A DNA stretch of 49,143 nt from an uncultured Clostridia bacterium (GCA_947589085.1 CANPZD010000008.1:1-49143), one strand, 5' to 3'. Counted from the first letter of the stretch, positions 16,344 through 25,273 are shown. Notes: generated by a model not told the origin, from the letters alone. Made by a program: numbers and translations.

Positions 16344-17264
16344 ATGCGCACTCAAGGATCCACGGAAAAAGCGCCCCGTCCGCTCATGCTCGAAGCGGGG
16401 GTAAATTATTCGGCGGCGGGCGTGCTGCCCGTCATACTCTCCTTTCTTGCGGTCTTGATTTTCAGCGCGGCGGCAGGAAAGCTTTATGCGGAATACGAAT
16501 CCTATAAATATCTCACGTATTTGCTTCCGCAGCTCTGTTTTGCCGGCATCGCGATCTTTTTCTTCCGCAGGAACAATCAAACGCTTCCCGCGCGCGAAGT
16601 ATATGCCCCGTGCAAGTGGTATTATTTTCTGCTTGCGATCGGTCTTTCGTTCGGTCTTTTTTCGCTCTCCGAGCTGAACGTGTATTTTATGCGGCTTCTC
16701 GAGATGATCGGCTATCATGCGCCCGCAAGTACCGTTCCCGACGTCACGGGCTGGTATCTTGTTCCGGGTCTTGCGATCATCGCCTTGCTGCCCGCCGTAT
16801 TCGAAGAGACGCTCTTTCGCGGCATTCAACTCGGGAGCATGCAAAAGAGCGGCTGGAACACGGCCGCCGCGCTGTTTATCTCGGGCGCGATGTTTTCGCT
16901 CTTTCACGGCAATCCCGCCCAGACGGTGTATCAGTTTATCTGCGGCGTATGTTACGGATTGCTTGCGGTGCGCAGCGGAAGCATTCTTCCCACGATGCTC
17001 GCCCACTTTACGAACAATGCCGTGATCCTCTGTCTGGCTTCGGCAGGGTATGAAGAAGATATTCCGCAATCCGCAAAACTTCCGCTCTATTTGACGGCTG
17101 CGGTCGTGCTGCTCGGGGTTCTGATCTTTCTCGTGTTCTTCAACCGGCGGGGAAACAGGCGCGGAAATCTCATCGGCGGCAAAAAATATTTTCTCGGCGC
17201 GGGCGTGGGGATCCTCGTGTGCGCGATCGAATGGATCACGGCGCTCGTCGGAGGGATCGCGTGA
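16344..17264 (+). CDS. CPBP-family intramembrane metalloprotease
   Basis: 306 residues with about eight transmembrane segments. The three CPBP (Abi/Rce1-like) motifs are present: E154-E-x-x-x-R159 in 'EETLFRG', F-x-x-x-H in 'FSLFHGNP', and 'AHFTNNA'. Such proteases cleave substrates in the membrane, and in bacteria are linked to bacteriocin immunity or peptide processing; the target here is unknown. No ribosome site precedes the ATG, matching a leaderless mRNA. Its TGA overlaps the GTG of rlmH (GTGA). Confidence 0.92.
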   Translation: MRTQGSTEKAPRPLMLEAGVNYSAAGVLPVILSFLAVLIFSAAAGKLYAEYESYKYLTYLLPQLCFAGIAIFFFRRNNQTLPAREVYAPCKWYYFLLAIGLSFGLFSLSELNVYFMRLLEMIGYHAPASTVPDVTGWYLVPGLAIIALLPAVFEETLFRGIQLGSMQKSGWNTAAALFISGAMFSLFHGNPAQTVYQFICGVCYGLLAVRSGSILPTMLAHFTNNAVILCLASAGYEEDIPQSAKLPLYLTAAVVLLGVLIFLVFFNRRGNRRGNLIGGKKYFLGAGVGILVCAIEWITALVGGIA

Positions 17265-17698
17265 TCAGGATCAATGCGGTCTGCGTCGGAAAGCTCAAGG
17301 AGCAATTCTGGCGCGAGGCCTGTGCGGAATACGAAAAGCGTCTTTCCCGCTTCTGCAAACTCACGGTCAAAGAGCTGCCGGAGCGCGATTCGCTCAAAGA
17401 GGAGGCGGCGGGGATCCTTCGCGACCTGCGCGGATATAAGATCGCGCTTGCCGTGGAAGGCAAGCGGTCGTCCTCCGAAAAATTTGCCGAGACCGTAAAA
17501 ACGCTCTGCGACGCGGGCGCGGAGATCACGTTCATCGTCGGCTCGTCTTGCGGTCTCGACGAGAGCGTGAAGGCTTCCGCGGATCTGCTTCTCTCCTTTT
17601 CGGACATGACGTTTCCGCATCAGATGTTCCGCGTGATCCTGCTCGAACAGCTCTATCGCGCCTTTATGATCAACGCGAATGCCGAATATCACAAATGA
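17261..17698 (+). CDS. rlmH: 23S rRNA pseudouridine(1915) N3-methyltransferase RlmH
   Basis: 145 residues, slightly short for RlmH (usually about 155-160). It methylates pseudouridine 1915 in 23S rRNA helix 69 using SAM. Family sequence is seen in 'VGKLKEQFW', in the SAM-binding knot 'FIVGSSCGLDESV' (usually I-G-G-S/P-x-G), and in the C-terminal 'FPHQMFRVILLEQLYRAF' ending in E-Y-H-K. GTG 17261 is chosen with GGAGGG upstream; it overlaps the protease stop. The knot has S-S where most members have G-G/S. Confidence 0.95.
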   Translation: MIRINAVCVGKLKEQFWREACAEYEKRLSRFCKLTVKELPERDSLKEEAAGILRDLRGYKIALAVEGKRSSSEKFAETVKTLCDAGAEITFIVGSSCGLDESVKASADLLLSFSDMTFPHQMFRVILLEQLYRAFMINANAEYHK

Positions 17699-17734
17699 AT
17701 CGCGTTCCGCGCGCCTTTTTGCATATGATTCAGA

Positions 17735-18559
17735 ATGAACGTTTATGAAGAGGTGCGCGAATTTTACGAAAGCTATCGGAAAGAAAAGCAGATCATCGGG
17801 CAAAGCGTCCTCGGGCGGAATTTATACGCTCTCCATGTGGGAAGTTTCAGCGGTCCGCAGGGGATCTCCCAGTATGGGATCCACGCGCGCGAATGGATCA
17901 CGGGGCCGATCGGGCTTTCCCATGTGCGGAGAGGCCTGTTTTGCGGCGGAGTATGGATCCTTCCCCTCATGAATCCGGACGGCGCTCTTCTCTCCGAGAC
18001 CGGTTTGGAGAGCGTGCCGCGGGAGCTTCGCGGCGAGCTGATCCGAATCAACGGCGGAGAGGATTTTTCCCTTTGGAAGGCAAACGCGGCCGCCGTGGAT
18101 CTGAATGTGAATTTCGACGCGCGCTGGGGCACGGGCGCACGCAATCTGCGGGAAAGGGCCTCCGAAAATTATATCGGTCCGTGCCCGTTTTCCGAGCCGG
18201 AAACGCAGGCGCTTCGCGATTTCACGCTGCGCGTCGGGCCGCAGTTTACGGTGAGCTGGCACACGAAGGGCGAGGAGATCTATTGGGATTTCCATCAGCC
18301 GTTTTTCAAAAAGCTGCGCGATAAAAGACTTGCCGCCGTCCTCTCGCGGAGCACGGGTTATCCGCTGTGCCGGGCGCGGCATTCCGCCGGCGGCTACAAG
18401 GATTGGTGCGTCGAAACGTTGAAGATCCCCGCCTTTACGGTGGAAGCGGGCGAAGAGGTTCTTTCTCATCCGATCGCGCGGCAGGCGCTTCCCGCTCTTC
18501 TGAACAAGACGCTCGACGCGCTCGTCGATCTTACAAACGCACTGCTTCCCTCGCGCTGA
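17735..18559 (+). CDS. M14-family zinc carboxypeptidase
   Basis: 274 residues, catalytic domain only, without a signal peptide. Zinc ligands are H50-x-x-E53 in 'GIHAREW' and H176 in 'VSWHTKGEE'; the catalytic Glu is probably E237 in 'FTVEAGEE'. The segment 'DLNVNFDARWGTG' matches the usual DLNRNF region. Similar compact M14 enzymes in Firmicutes cleave gamma-D-Glu-diaminopimelate in peptidoglycan peptides, so muropeptide recycling is a reasonable guess. There is no clear ribosome site before ATG 17735. Its last codons form part of the terminator stem. Confidence 0.9.
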   Translation: MNVYEEVREFYESYRKEKQIIGQSVLGRNLYALHVGSFSGPQGISQYGIHAREWITGPIGLSHVRRGLFCGGVWILPLMNPDGALLSETGLESVPRELRGELIRINGGEDFSLWKANAAAVDLNVNFDARWGTGARNLRERASENYIGPCPFSEPETQALRDFTLRVGPQFTVSWHTKGEEIYWDFHQPFFKKLRDKRLAAVLSRSTGYPLCRARHSAGGYKDWCVETLKIPAFTVEAGEEVLSHPIARQALPALLNKTLDALVDLTNALLPSR

Positions 18560-18573
18560 GGGAAGTATTTTTT
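18545..18573 (+). terminator. Terminator overlapping the M14 stop codon
   Basis: 8-bp stem CTTCCCTC (18545-18552) / GAGGGAAG (18558-18565) then TATTTTTT. The stop codon TGA (18557-18559) lies at the loop-stem junction. Confidence 0.9.
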
Positions 18574-18592
18574 ACGAAAGCGCTTTTTTCGT

Positions 18593-18621
18593 TTGATAAA
18601 TCAAAAAAGATATGGTATAAT
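18593..18621 (+). promoter_or_regulatory. Promoter of the second ABC-F gene
   Basis: TTGATA (18593-18598), 17 bases, TATAAT (18616-18621). Confidence 0.85.
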
Positions 18622-18657
18622 CTTCCACGGTTATTTTGACAAGTTGCGGGAGCGAAT

Positions 18658-20235
18658 ATGTTACAGGTCAACGGAGTGAGTCTGCAATACGGCAGCAAAA
18701 AGTTATTCGAGGACGTCAATCTCAAATTTACGAAGGGAAACTGTTACGGCATCATCGGCGCGAACGGCGCGGGCAAGTCGACGTTTTTGAAAGTCCTTTC
18801 CGGGGAGATCGAGCCGAACAAGGGGGACGTCACGCTCGATAAGAACGAGCGCATGAGCGTGCTGGCGCAGAATCAGAACAAATACGATTTCGAAACGGTT
18901 TTGCGTACGGTCATGCTGGGGCACAAGCGGCTCGTGGAGATCATGGATGAAAAGGACGCGCTCTACGCCCATGCGGATTTTACGGAAGAGGACGGCGTGC
19001 GCGCCTCCGAGTTGGAGAGCGAGTTTGCCGAGTTGGGGGGCTGGGAGGCCGAGAGCGAGGCGGAAACGCTGCTCAACGAATTGGATATTCCCTCCGAATT
19101 GCACGCCATGACGATGGGCGAGCTGGACGCAAAGCAGAAAGTCAAGGTGCTGCTGGCGCAGGCGCTGTTCGGCAATCCCGACGTGCTTCTGCTCGACGAA
19201 CCCACCAACAATCTCGATCTGAAAACGGCGCGCTGGCTGGAAAATTATCTTCTGGACTTCGAAAACACGATCATCATCGTGTCGCACAACCGACATTTCC
19301 TGAACAAGGTCTGCACGCACATCTGCGACGTGGACTACGGCAAGATCAATCTGTATCTCGGGAATTACGATTTCTGGTATCAGACGTCGCAGCTCATGGC
19401 GCGCCAGCAGAGGGACGCCAACAAAAAGGCGGAACAGCGCGCGGCGGAACTCAAAGAATTCATCGCGCGGTTTGCCGCGAACGCTTCGAAATCCCGGCAG
19501 GCGACGTCGCGGAAAAAGGAGCTGGAAAAACTCACGATCTCCGATTTCAAACCTTCGCTGCGGAAATATCCGTTCATCGACTTCAAATTCGAGCGCGAGA
19601 TCGGCAACGATATCCTTTCCGTGGAAGGCCTCACGAAGCAGGGATATTTCGAGGACGTCTCCTTTACCGTGCAGAAGGGGGATAAGATCGGGTTCGTCTC
19701 GGAGAAATCGACGGCGGTCACGATGCTGTACGATGTGCTTACGGGCAAAGCCGAGCCGGATGCCGGAACGGTAAAATGGGGAAAGACCATTCAGATGTCG
19801 TATTTCCCGCAGAACAACAACGAATTTTTCGAAGGTTGCGATCTTACGCTCGTACAGTGGCTCTCGCAGTTTTCCAAGGATCACTATGAGGAATACCTGC
19901 GCGGCTGGCTCGGGCGCATGCTGTTCTCGGGCGAAGAGGCGCTCAAACAGGCGAAAGTGCTTTCGGGCGGCGAAAAAGTGCGCTGTATGCTCGCCAAAAT
20001 GATGCTCGAAGGAGGGAATTTTCTGATCTTCGACGAGCCGACCAACCATCTCGATCTGGAATCCATCACTTCGCTCAACAACGGACTGACGGCGTTCAAG
20101 GGCTGCATGCTCCTCACTTCGCACGATCAGGAACTCATGAATACGGTCGCCAACCGCATCATCGTGCTGGACGGCAAAAAGGTATTCGACAGAAACGTCA
20201 CGTTCGACGAGTATATCGATCTCGCCAATGCGTGA
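18658..20235 (+). CDS. ABC-F ATPase, YkpA-like, with one degenerate ATP site
   Basis: 525 residues, two ABC domains, no membrane segments. NBD1 has an intact Walker A (G34-A-N-G-A-G-K-S-T42) and Walker B ('LLLDEPTNNLD'), but its signature reads M-G-E-L-D-A-K-Q (residues 153-160) instead of L-S-G-G-Q. NBD2 keeps its signature L435-S-G-G-E and 'FDEPTNHLD', but its Walker A is F-V-S-E-K-S-T-A-V-T (346-355) with no G-K-S/T. Since each ATP site pairs one Walker A with the other domain's signature, one site is intact and the other is lost on both sides. The start follows CGGGAG. Likely a ribosome-associated factor. Confidence 0.92.
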   Translation: MLQVNGVSLQYGSKKLFEDVNLKFTKGNCYGIIGANGAGKSTFLKVLSGEIEPNKGDVTLDKNERMSVLAQNQNKYDFETVLRTVMLGHKRLVEIMDEKDALYAHADFTEEDGVRASELESEFAELGGWEAESEAETLLNELDIPSELHAMTMGELDAKQKVKVLLAQALFGNPDVLLLDEPTNNLDLKTARWLENYLLDFENTIIIVSHNRHFLNKVCTHICDVDYGKINLYLGNYDFWYQTSQLMARQQRDANKKAEQRAAELKEFIARFAANASKSRQATSRKKELEKLTISDFKPSLRKYPFIDFKFEREIGNDILSVEGLTKQGYFEDVSFTVQKGDKIGFVSEKSTAVTMLYDVLTGKAEPDAGTVKWGKTIQMSYFPQNNNEFFEGCDLTLVQWLSQFSKDHYEEYLRGWLGRMLFSGEEALKQAKVLSGGEKVRCMLAKMMLEGGNFLIFDEPTNHLDLESITSLNNGLTAFKGCMLLTSHDQELMNTVANRIIVLDGKKVFDRNVTFDEYIDLANA

Positions 20236-20248
20236 AAACGATCGCGTC

Positions 20249-20280
20249 TCCCCGGGAAACTCCCCGGGGATTTTTTATTT
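20249..20280 (+). terminator. Terminator of the second ABC-F gene
   Basis: 8-bp stem TCCCCGGG (20249-20256) / CCCGGGGA (20263-20270) followed by TTTTTTATTT. Confidence 0.88.
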
Positions 20281-20342
20281 CACCCGAAAAAGTTTCTCCG
20301 CATACGATGATTCGTGCGCGGTACTTCGCGCGGAGGAGACGC

Positions 20343-21674
20343 ATGGGAAAATATTTCGGGACAGACGGTTTTCGCGGACGCGCCAACGAGACTCTCACCG
20401 CCATTCACGCCTTTCGGGTGGGGAGATTTCTCGGGCGGTACTTTGCCCGCGGCAGGGAGGGGCGCGCCCGCGTTCTGATCGGCAAGGATACGCGCCGTTC
20501 CTCGTACACGCTCGAATATTCGCTGGCGGCGGGTGCCGCGGCTTCGGGCGCGGACGTCTTTTTGCTGCATGTGACCACAACGCCGTCCGTCGCTTATCTC
20601 ACGCGCACGGAGGGGTTCGACTGCGGCGTGATGATTTCCGCAAGTCACAATCCCTATTACGATAACGGGATCAAACTGTTCGACGCCAAGGGGGAAAAAT
20701 TGCAGGGAGATATCCTGCGGCTCATCGAAGAATATCTCGACGGCGGTTCGATCCCGCTCGCCAAGGGGTCGGAGATCGGCCGTACGGTGGATTTTGTCGC
20801 GGGGCGCAACCGCTATCTTGCCTATCTTCTGGCGCTGCCGCGCGTCTCATTCCGCGGCATGCAGGTGGGACTTGACTGTGCGAACGGCAGCGCATTCATG
20901 ATCGCCAAGGCGGTGTTCGACGCGCTCGGCGCGACCGTCTGCGCGGTGGGCACGTCTCCGGACGGCGTGAATATCAACGCGGGAGTCGGCTCCACGCACC
21001 CTGCGCGCATCGCGTCGCTCGTCAGGGAAAACGGACTCGACATCGGCTTTTCCTTCGACGGGGACGCCGACCGCTGCATTCTCGCCGACGAACGCGGCAG
21101 GATCCTCGACGGCGACGCGATCCTCTATCTTGCCGCCCGCAACCTAAAATCGCGCGGGGAGCTGGACGGCGACGCGGTCGTTGCCACCCGCATGAGCAAT
21201 TCCGGATTGGAAAAAAGTCTCGCGCGGGAGGGGATCTCCGTGCAGTACTCCGAGGTGGGGGATCGGTTCGTCTATGAAAAAATGCTCTCTACGGGTTGTC
21301 TTTTGGGCGGGGAGAGTTCCGGACACATCATTTTCCGCAAATACGCCACGACGGGAGACGGCGTGCTCACGGCCCTGAAGATCATGGAAATGCTCGTCGA
21401 AAGCAAATGTCCGCTCTCTCTTCTGGCGGAGGGGTACCGGCCGCTTCCGCAGGTCATGCGCTGCGTGCGCGTGCGGGATAAGTCGGTGGCGGCGGCAGAT
21501 CCTGTCGCGGCGGCGCAGAAAGAGGCCGAACGTCTGCTCGACGGCGGTAGGGTGCTCGTGCGTGCTTCCGGAACGGAACAGGCCGTGCGCATTCTTGCGG
21601 AAGGCGAGGGCGACTGCAATGCGGCCGCCGATCTCGTGGAACGGGCGATCCACGCCGCGGAGGACGCGGTCTGA
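20343..21674 (+). CDS. glmM: Phosphoglucosamine mutase
   Basis: 443 residues, full length. It converts glucosamine-6-phosphate to glucosamine-1-phosphate for peptidoglycan precursor synthesis. Seen: start 'MGKYFGTDGFRG', the phosphoserine loop 'MISASHNPYYDNG' with Ser101, Mg site 'SFDGDADRC', sugar loop 'GGESSGHIIF' and phosphate loop R-A-S-G-T-E. Gln follows T-E where Pro is usual. ATG 20343 has CGGAGGAG upstream. The stop overlaps the glmS start (TGATG), so mutase and synthase are made together. Confidence 0.96.
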   Translation: MGKYFGTDGFRGRANETLTAIHAFRVGRFLGRYFARGREGRARVLIGKDTRRSSYTLEYSLAAGAAASGADVFLLHVTTTPSVAYLTRTEGFDCGVMISASHNPYYDNGIKLFDAKGEKLQGDILRLIEEYLDGGSIPLAKGSEIGRTVDFVAGRNRYLAYLLALPRVSFRGMQVGLDCANGSAFMIAKAVFDALGATVCAVGTSPDGVNINAGVGSTHPARIASLVRENGLDIGFSFDGDADRCILADERGRILDGDAILYLAARNLKSRGELDGDAVVATRMSNSGLEKSLAREGISVQYSEVGDRFVYEKMLSTGCLLGGESSGHIIFRKYATTGDGVLTALKIMEMLVESKCPLSLLAEGYRPLPQVMRCVRVRDKSVAAADPVAAAQKEAERLLDGGRVLVRASGTEQAVRILAEGEGDCNAAADLVERAIHAAEDAV

Positions 21675-23449
21675 TGTGCGGCATTGTCGGATACGTCGGG
21701 ACCGGTCGGGCCGCGCCGATCCTGCTCGACGGACTTAAAAAACTCGAATACCGCGGATACGATTCGGCGGGGATCGCCGTTCTCGACGGCAGCCGGATGC
21801 AGCTCTTCCGCCGCGCGGGAAGCGTGGCATATCTCGAAGAGGCGCGCAAACTTCAAGGCTGTATCGGGATCGGCCACACGCGCTGGGCGACCCACGGCGC
21901 GCCCACGGAGCAAAATGCGCATCCGCACGTCTACGGCAGATTCGCCGTCGTGCACAACGGCATCATCGAGAACATGCAGCCGCTCAAAGAGGCATGTCTG
22001 AAACGGGGAGAAACATTCTCTTCGGAAACGGACAGCGAGATCATAGCGCATCTGATCGAGTTCTGTTACGACGGCGATTTCATCAAGGCGGTCCGCAGCG
22101 CCTGCGCCCGTCTCGAAGGCGCGTATGCGCTTGCGGTGCTCTGCACGGCGGAACCCGATACGATCGTGCTTGCGAGAAGGGCAAGTCCGCTCGTTTTGGG
22201 CGAGGGGGAAGACGGCCTTTATCTTGCGAGCGATATCCCCGCGATCGCCCGGAAAGGCATAAAAATTTATGCGCTATCGGACGGGGAATTTGCGATCCTT
22301 CGGGGCAGAGAAATCGCGTTTTACACCGAGGACGGGCGAAAAATTTCCAAAGATCCCATCGATTACGATTGCGAAGAGGAGATTCCGGAGAAAAAGGGTT
22401 TTGCGCATTTCATGCGCAAAGAAATGTCGGAAATTCCGCTTGCAATGGCAAATACTCAAAAAATTATTCCATGTTATCCGAGAATTTCGGAGCTTCGTGA
22501 GGTACTATGTCACGCAGAGTACATTGAAATCGTTGCGTGCGGAACGGCCTATCACAGCGGGATCTGCGCAAAATACGCCTTTGAATCGCTTGCGCGCGTG
22601 CCTGTGGCGGTTTCGATCGCGAGCGAGTACCGCTACCGCGATCCGATCGTAAAAAAGGGCACGGTCGTGATCGCCGTCTCGCAGAGCGGAGAGACCGCGG
22701 ATACGCTCGCGGCGGCAGAACTTGCCCGGGCGCGGGGCGCCGTCGTCGTCGCCGTCACCAACGTGCGGTTTTCTTCCCTCGCGCGCCTCGCCGACCATGT
22801 GCTCTTTACCTGCGCGGGCAGGGAGATCGCCGTGGCGGCGACCAAGAGTTTCAACGCCCAGCTCATGCTTCTCTATTCGCTCGCGGAAGAGCTTGCACGT
22901 GCGCGGGGCGGGCGCGTTTGCGGAGCGGAACTTGCGGAGCTTCCCGCGCTTGCCGCCGAAGCGGGCAGAGCCGCGGAAGGGGTGCGCGGCTGGACGGCGC
23001 ACTTTGCGGGAGCCAAGTCGGTATTCTTTCTGGGGCGCGGGGCGGATTATTGCGCGGCGCTCGAGGGCAGCCTGAAATTCAAGGAGATCACCTATCTTCC
23101 GAGCGAAGGATATCCCGCGGGAGAATTGAAGCACGGAACGCTTGCGCTCGTGGAACGGAATACGCCCGTCGTGGCGCTTCTGACTTCCCGCCGTCTTGCG
23201 GAAAAGACGATGAACGCCGTGCATGAGACCTATGCGCGCGGCGCAAAGGTATTTCTCATCACCTGTCTGCCCGAGTATTGCAGCCGGGAAGAAGTCTCCT
23301 TTTCCGTCGTGATACCGGATTGCGGAGAGATCTTTTCTCCCGCGCTCTCCGTGATCCCGCTGCAGGCGCTCGCCTACTATGTTTCGGTTGCGCGCGGGAA
23401 CGACCCCGATAAGCCGCGCAATCTTGCGAAATCCGTCACCGTGGAATAA
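21674..23449 (+). CDS. glmS: Glutamine-fructose-6-phosphate aminotransferase (isomerizing)
   Basis: 591 residues. It makes glucosamine-6-phosphate from fructose-6-phosphate and glutamine. The glutaminase domain begins M-C-G-I-V-G-Y with the nucleophilic Cys2 exposed after Met removal; 'GHTRWATHGAPTEQNAHPH' and 'VVHNGIIEN' are family hallmarks. Two SIS domains follow ('CGTAYHSG', 'AVSQSGETADT', 'LGRGADYCAALEGSLKFKE'), and the C-terminus ends K-S-V-T-V-E as usual. Its start overlaps glmM, leaving no room for the glmS ribozyme found in many Firmicutes, so control must differ. Confidence 0.97.
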   Translation: MCGIVGYVGTGRAAPILLDGLKKLEYRGYDSAGIAVLDGSRMQLFRRAGSVAYLEEARKLQGCIGIGHTRWATHGAPTEQNAHPHVYGRFAVVHNGIIENMQPLKEACLKRGETFSSETDSEIIAHLIEFCYDGDFIKAVRSACARLEGAYALAVLCTAEPDTIVLARRASPLVLGEGEDGLYLASDIPAIARKGIKIYALSDGEFAILRGREIAFYTEDGRKISKDPIDYDCEEEIPEKKGFAHFMRKEMSEIPLAMANTQKIIPCYPRISELREVLCHAEYIEIVACGTAYHSGICAKYAFESLARVPVAVSIASEYRYRDPIVKKGTVVIAVSQSGETADTLAAAELARARGAVVVAVTNVRFSSLARLADHVLFTCAGREIAVAATKSFNAQLMLLYSLAEELARARGGRVCGAELAELPALAAEAGRAAEGVRGWTAHFAGAKSVFFLGRGADYCAALEGSLKFKEITYLPSEGYPAGELKHGTLALVERNTPVVALLTSRRLAEKTMNAVHETYARGAKVFLITCLPEYCSREEVSFSVVIPDCGEIFSPALSVIPLQALAYYVSVARGNDPDKPRNLAKSVTVE

Positions 23450-23455
23450 TAAAAT

Positions 23456-23477
23456 CCCCGCCGTTCCGATGGCGGGG
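23456..23477. terminator. Hairpin between converging glmS and unknown gene
   Basis: 7-bp stem CCCCGCC (23456-23462) / GGCGGGG (23471-23477). The minus-strand side has a short T-rich tail (ATTTTATTATT); the plus side has none, so it fits best as the terminator of the minus-strand gene and a weak one for glmS. Confidence 0.6.
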
Positions 23478-23501
23478 AAAATGATTTCATAGGGATAGCG
23501 G

Positions 23502-23852
23502 TTATTTCCGCGTAAGTTCCGGATCCTCTTCCGGGTAAACGGAAAAGGGATTGCCCGCGAACGGATTGCAGCGGGGGCGGGTATAAAGGCGCACGTTTTG
23601 CGTGCCTTCGGGAATGGGATAGCTCGCGAAATACGATTCCGGCATCGTACGGGAATAGGCAACGAAGAAAAACTGCGGGTTTTCCGTGATCTCCAGCGAA
23701 AGCGTTTCACCGTTTTTCAATTTTCCGACGGGATGGCAGGGGATCCCCGAGATGCGGGAAGTCGCTTCCGCTTCCCCGCAGGAAAGATAAAGATACACAG
23801 TACTTGCGCAGCCGATCAACGACTTTTTGCGCCTTACGGTAAGGGTTCTCAT
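23502..23852 (-). CDS. Small protein of unknown function
   Basis: 116 residues from ATG 23852 behind GAAGGAAA. No signal peptide or membrane segment. The N-terminal half alternates hydrophobic and polar residues ('LTVRRKKSLIGCASTVYLYL', 'KLKNGETLSLEI'), suggesting a beta-sandwich; the C-terminus is Pro/Asn-rich. Proteins of this flavour seem familiar from clostridial genomes, but I know no function. It has its own promoter and sits between glmS and the antiporter gene. The frame stays open upstream into the antiporter gene, which is a shadow. Confidence 0.75.
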   Translation of the reverse strand: MRTLTVRRKKSLIGCASTVYLYLSCGEAEATSRISGIPCHPVGKLKNGETLSLEITENPQFFFVAYSRTMPESYFASYPIPEGTQNVRLYTRPRCNPFAGNPFSVYPEEDPELTRK

Positions 23853-23888
23853 AATTTCCTTCGGTGTGTCCTTGCAGGGTTTTCTTTC

Positions 23889-23917
23889 ATTATAGCACAA
23901 ATTTGAGAAGATATCAT
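23889..23917 (-). promoter_or_regulatory. Promoter of the small unknown gene
   Basis: Minus strand: ATGATA (23917-23912), 17 bases, TATAAT (23894-23889). Confidence 0.6.
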
Positions 23918-23925
23918 ATTTTTCG

Positions 23926-23956
23926 AAAAAAAATAAGTCCGCGGGGATTTGCGGAC
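23926..23956 (-). terminator. Terminator of the antiporter gene
   Basis: Minus strand stem GTCCGC/GCGGAC (23956-23951 with 23942-23937) followed by TTATTTTTTTTC. It lies 7 bases beyond the antiporter stop. Confidence 0.8.
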
Positions 23957-23962
23957 CGTTTT

Positions 23963-25222
23963 TTAGGTTTCCCCCCAATTTTCGGGAAGATTGCTGCGCG
24001 GCGGCCTGCGCAATTCTTTTCGGTACGAAAGTTTGAGGAAAATGGGCGTGAGCACGGAGGAGATGAGAATGATGAGAAAGACGAACGGGTAGATCGCGCT
24101 GTCCACGAGATTTGCGGCGACGCCCCGTTCCGTGCAGATGAGCACGACTTCCGCGCGTACCATCATGCCGAGGCCGATGCGCGCGCTGTCTGCCCAGGAA
24201 AACTTGCAGATTTTGGCGCCCGCGCCGCAGCCGATGAATTTCCCGAGCAGCGCCACGGCGAGATACACGAATCCGAACGCGAGAAAGGATGGCGTCAGTC
24301 CGGAGAAATCGAGGTTCATGCCGATCGAGGCAAAGAACACGGGCGAAAAGATGAGGTAACCCATGGTGTCCACTTTGCTCTCGACATAGGGCGTTTCGGA
24401 GAGCGTGCCGCCGAGCAGCAGTCCGGCGACATAGGCGCCCGTGATATCCGCCACGCCGAAGAATTTTTCCGCGCAGTAGGCGTAGAGAAAGCAGGCCGCG
24501 AGCGAAATAATGGGGACGCGCCGGTTGTGCGGCGCCTTGCGTTCCATGAGATCGAACAGTTTTCTCAGTCCCACGCCGACCGCGATCGCAGCGACGAAAA
24601 ATACCGCGATCTTGATCGCCACGAGCGCCGCGTTGGGGTGAAACCAATTCCAGCCCGTCTGTTCTCCGCCCGCGGAAAAACCCGTGAGCACGGAGAGAAT
24701 GACGATGCCGATCACATCGTCGATGACGGCGGCGGCAACGATCGAAGTGCCGAGTTTGGTGTCCAGCTTGCCGAGTTCTTTGAGCACGGCGACCGTAACG
24801 GAGACGGAGGTCGCCGTAAGGATGGCGCCGTAAAAGAGCCAGGAGAGCGGAGTGCCGTGCGGCTGAAACAGGAAGGCGACGAGCGTGCCGAGTCCCATGG
24901 GCACGGCGACGCCGAATCCCGTGATCACGACGGAGGCAAGTCCGGTCTGTTTGAGTTTTTTGAGGTCGGTGCCCAGTCCGGCGGAGAACATGATCATGAC
25001 GACGCCGATCTTGCTCAGAACGCTGATCGCAAATTTGATCTGTTCGCCGAAGAATGCTTCCCGCAAGGGTTCCCAAGGGATATAAGAAAGGCATCCGATG
25101 AGAACGCCGGCGACGAGCATGCCGATCACGGCGGGCATGCCGAGTTTATGCGCCCCAAGCCCCATGAGTTTGGAGAGCAGAAGAATGAGCGCAAGGGGGA
25201 GTAAGAGTTCGAAAGCTTCCAT
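23963..25222 (-). CDS. Cation:proton antiporter (CPA2 / Na+/H+ exchanger family)
   Basis: 419 residues with about twelve transmembrane segments and no C-terminal TrkA domain. The ion-binding pair D168-D169 in 'AAAVIDDVIGIVIL' is typical of electrogenic CPA2 exchangers; 'LGMPAVIGMLVAGVLIG' at the N-terminus and 'SPVFFASIGMNLDF' are family sequence. It would expel Na+ or K+ in exchange for protons. The ribosome site is weak (CGGAAAAA). Monocistronic, transcribed divergently from mrnC. Confidence 0.93.
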   Translation of the reverse strand: MEAFELLLPLALILLLSKLMGLGAHKLGMPAVIGMLVAGVLIGCLSYIPWEPLREAFFGEQIKFAISVLSKIGVVMIMFSAGLGTDLKKLKQTGLASVVITGFGVAVPMGLGTLVAFLFQPHGTPLSWLFYGAILTATSVSVTVAVLKELGKLDTKLGTSIVAAAVIDDVIGIVILSVLTGFSAGGEQTGWNWFHPNAALVAIKIAVFFVAAIAVGVGLRKLFDLMERKAPHNRRVPIISLAACFLYAYCAEKFFGVADITGAYVAGLLLGGTLSETPYVESKVDTMGYLIFSPVFFASIGMNLDFSGLTPSFLAFGFVYLAVALLGKFIGCGAGAKICKFSWADSARIGLGMMVRAEVVLICTERGVAANLVDSAIYPFVFLIILISSVLTPIFLKLSYRKELRRPPRSNLPENWGET

Positions 25223-25273
25223 GGTTTTTCCGTTTTCGCGCGCCGATCACGGGCGCGACAAATTCCGTATCAT

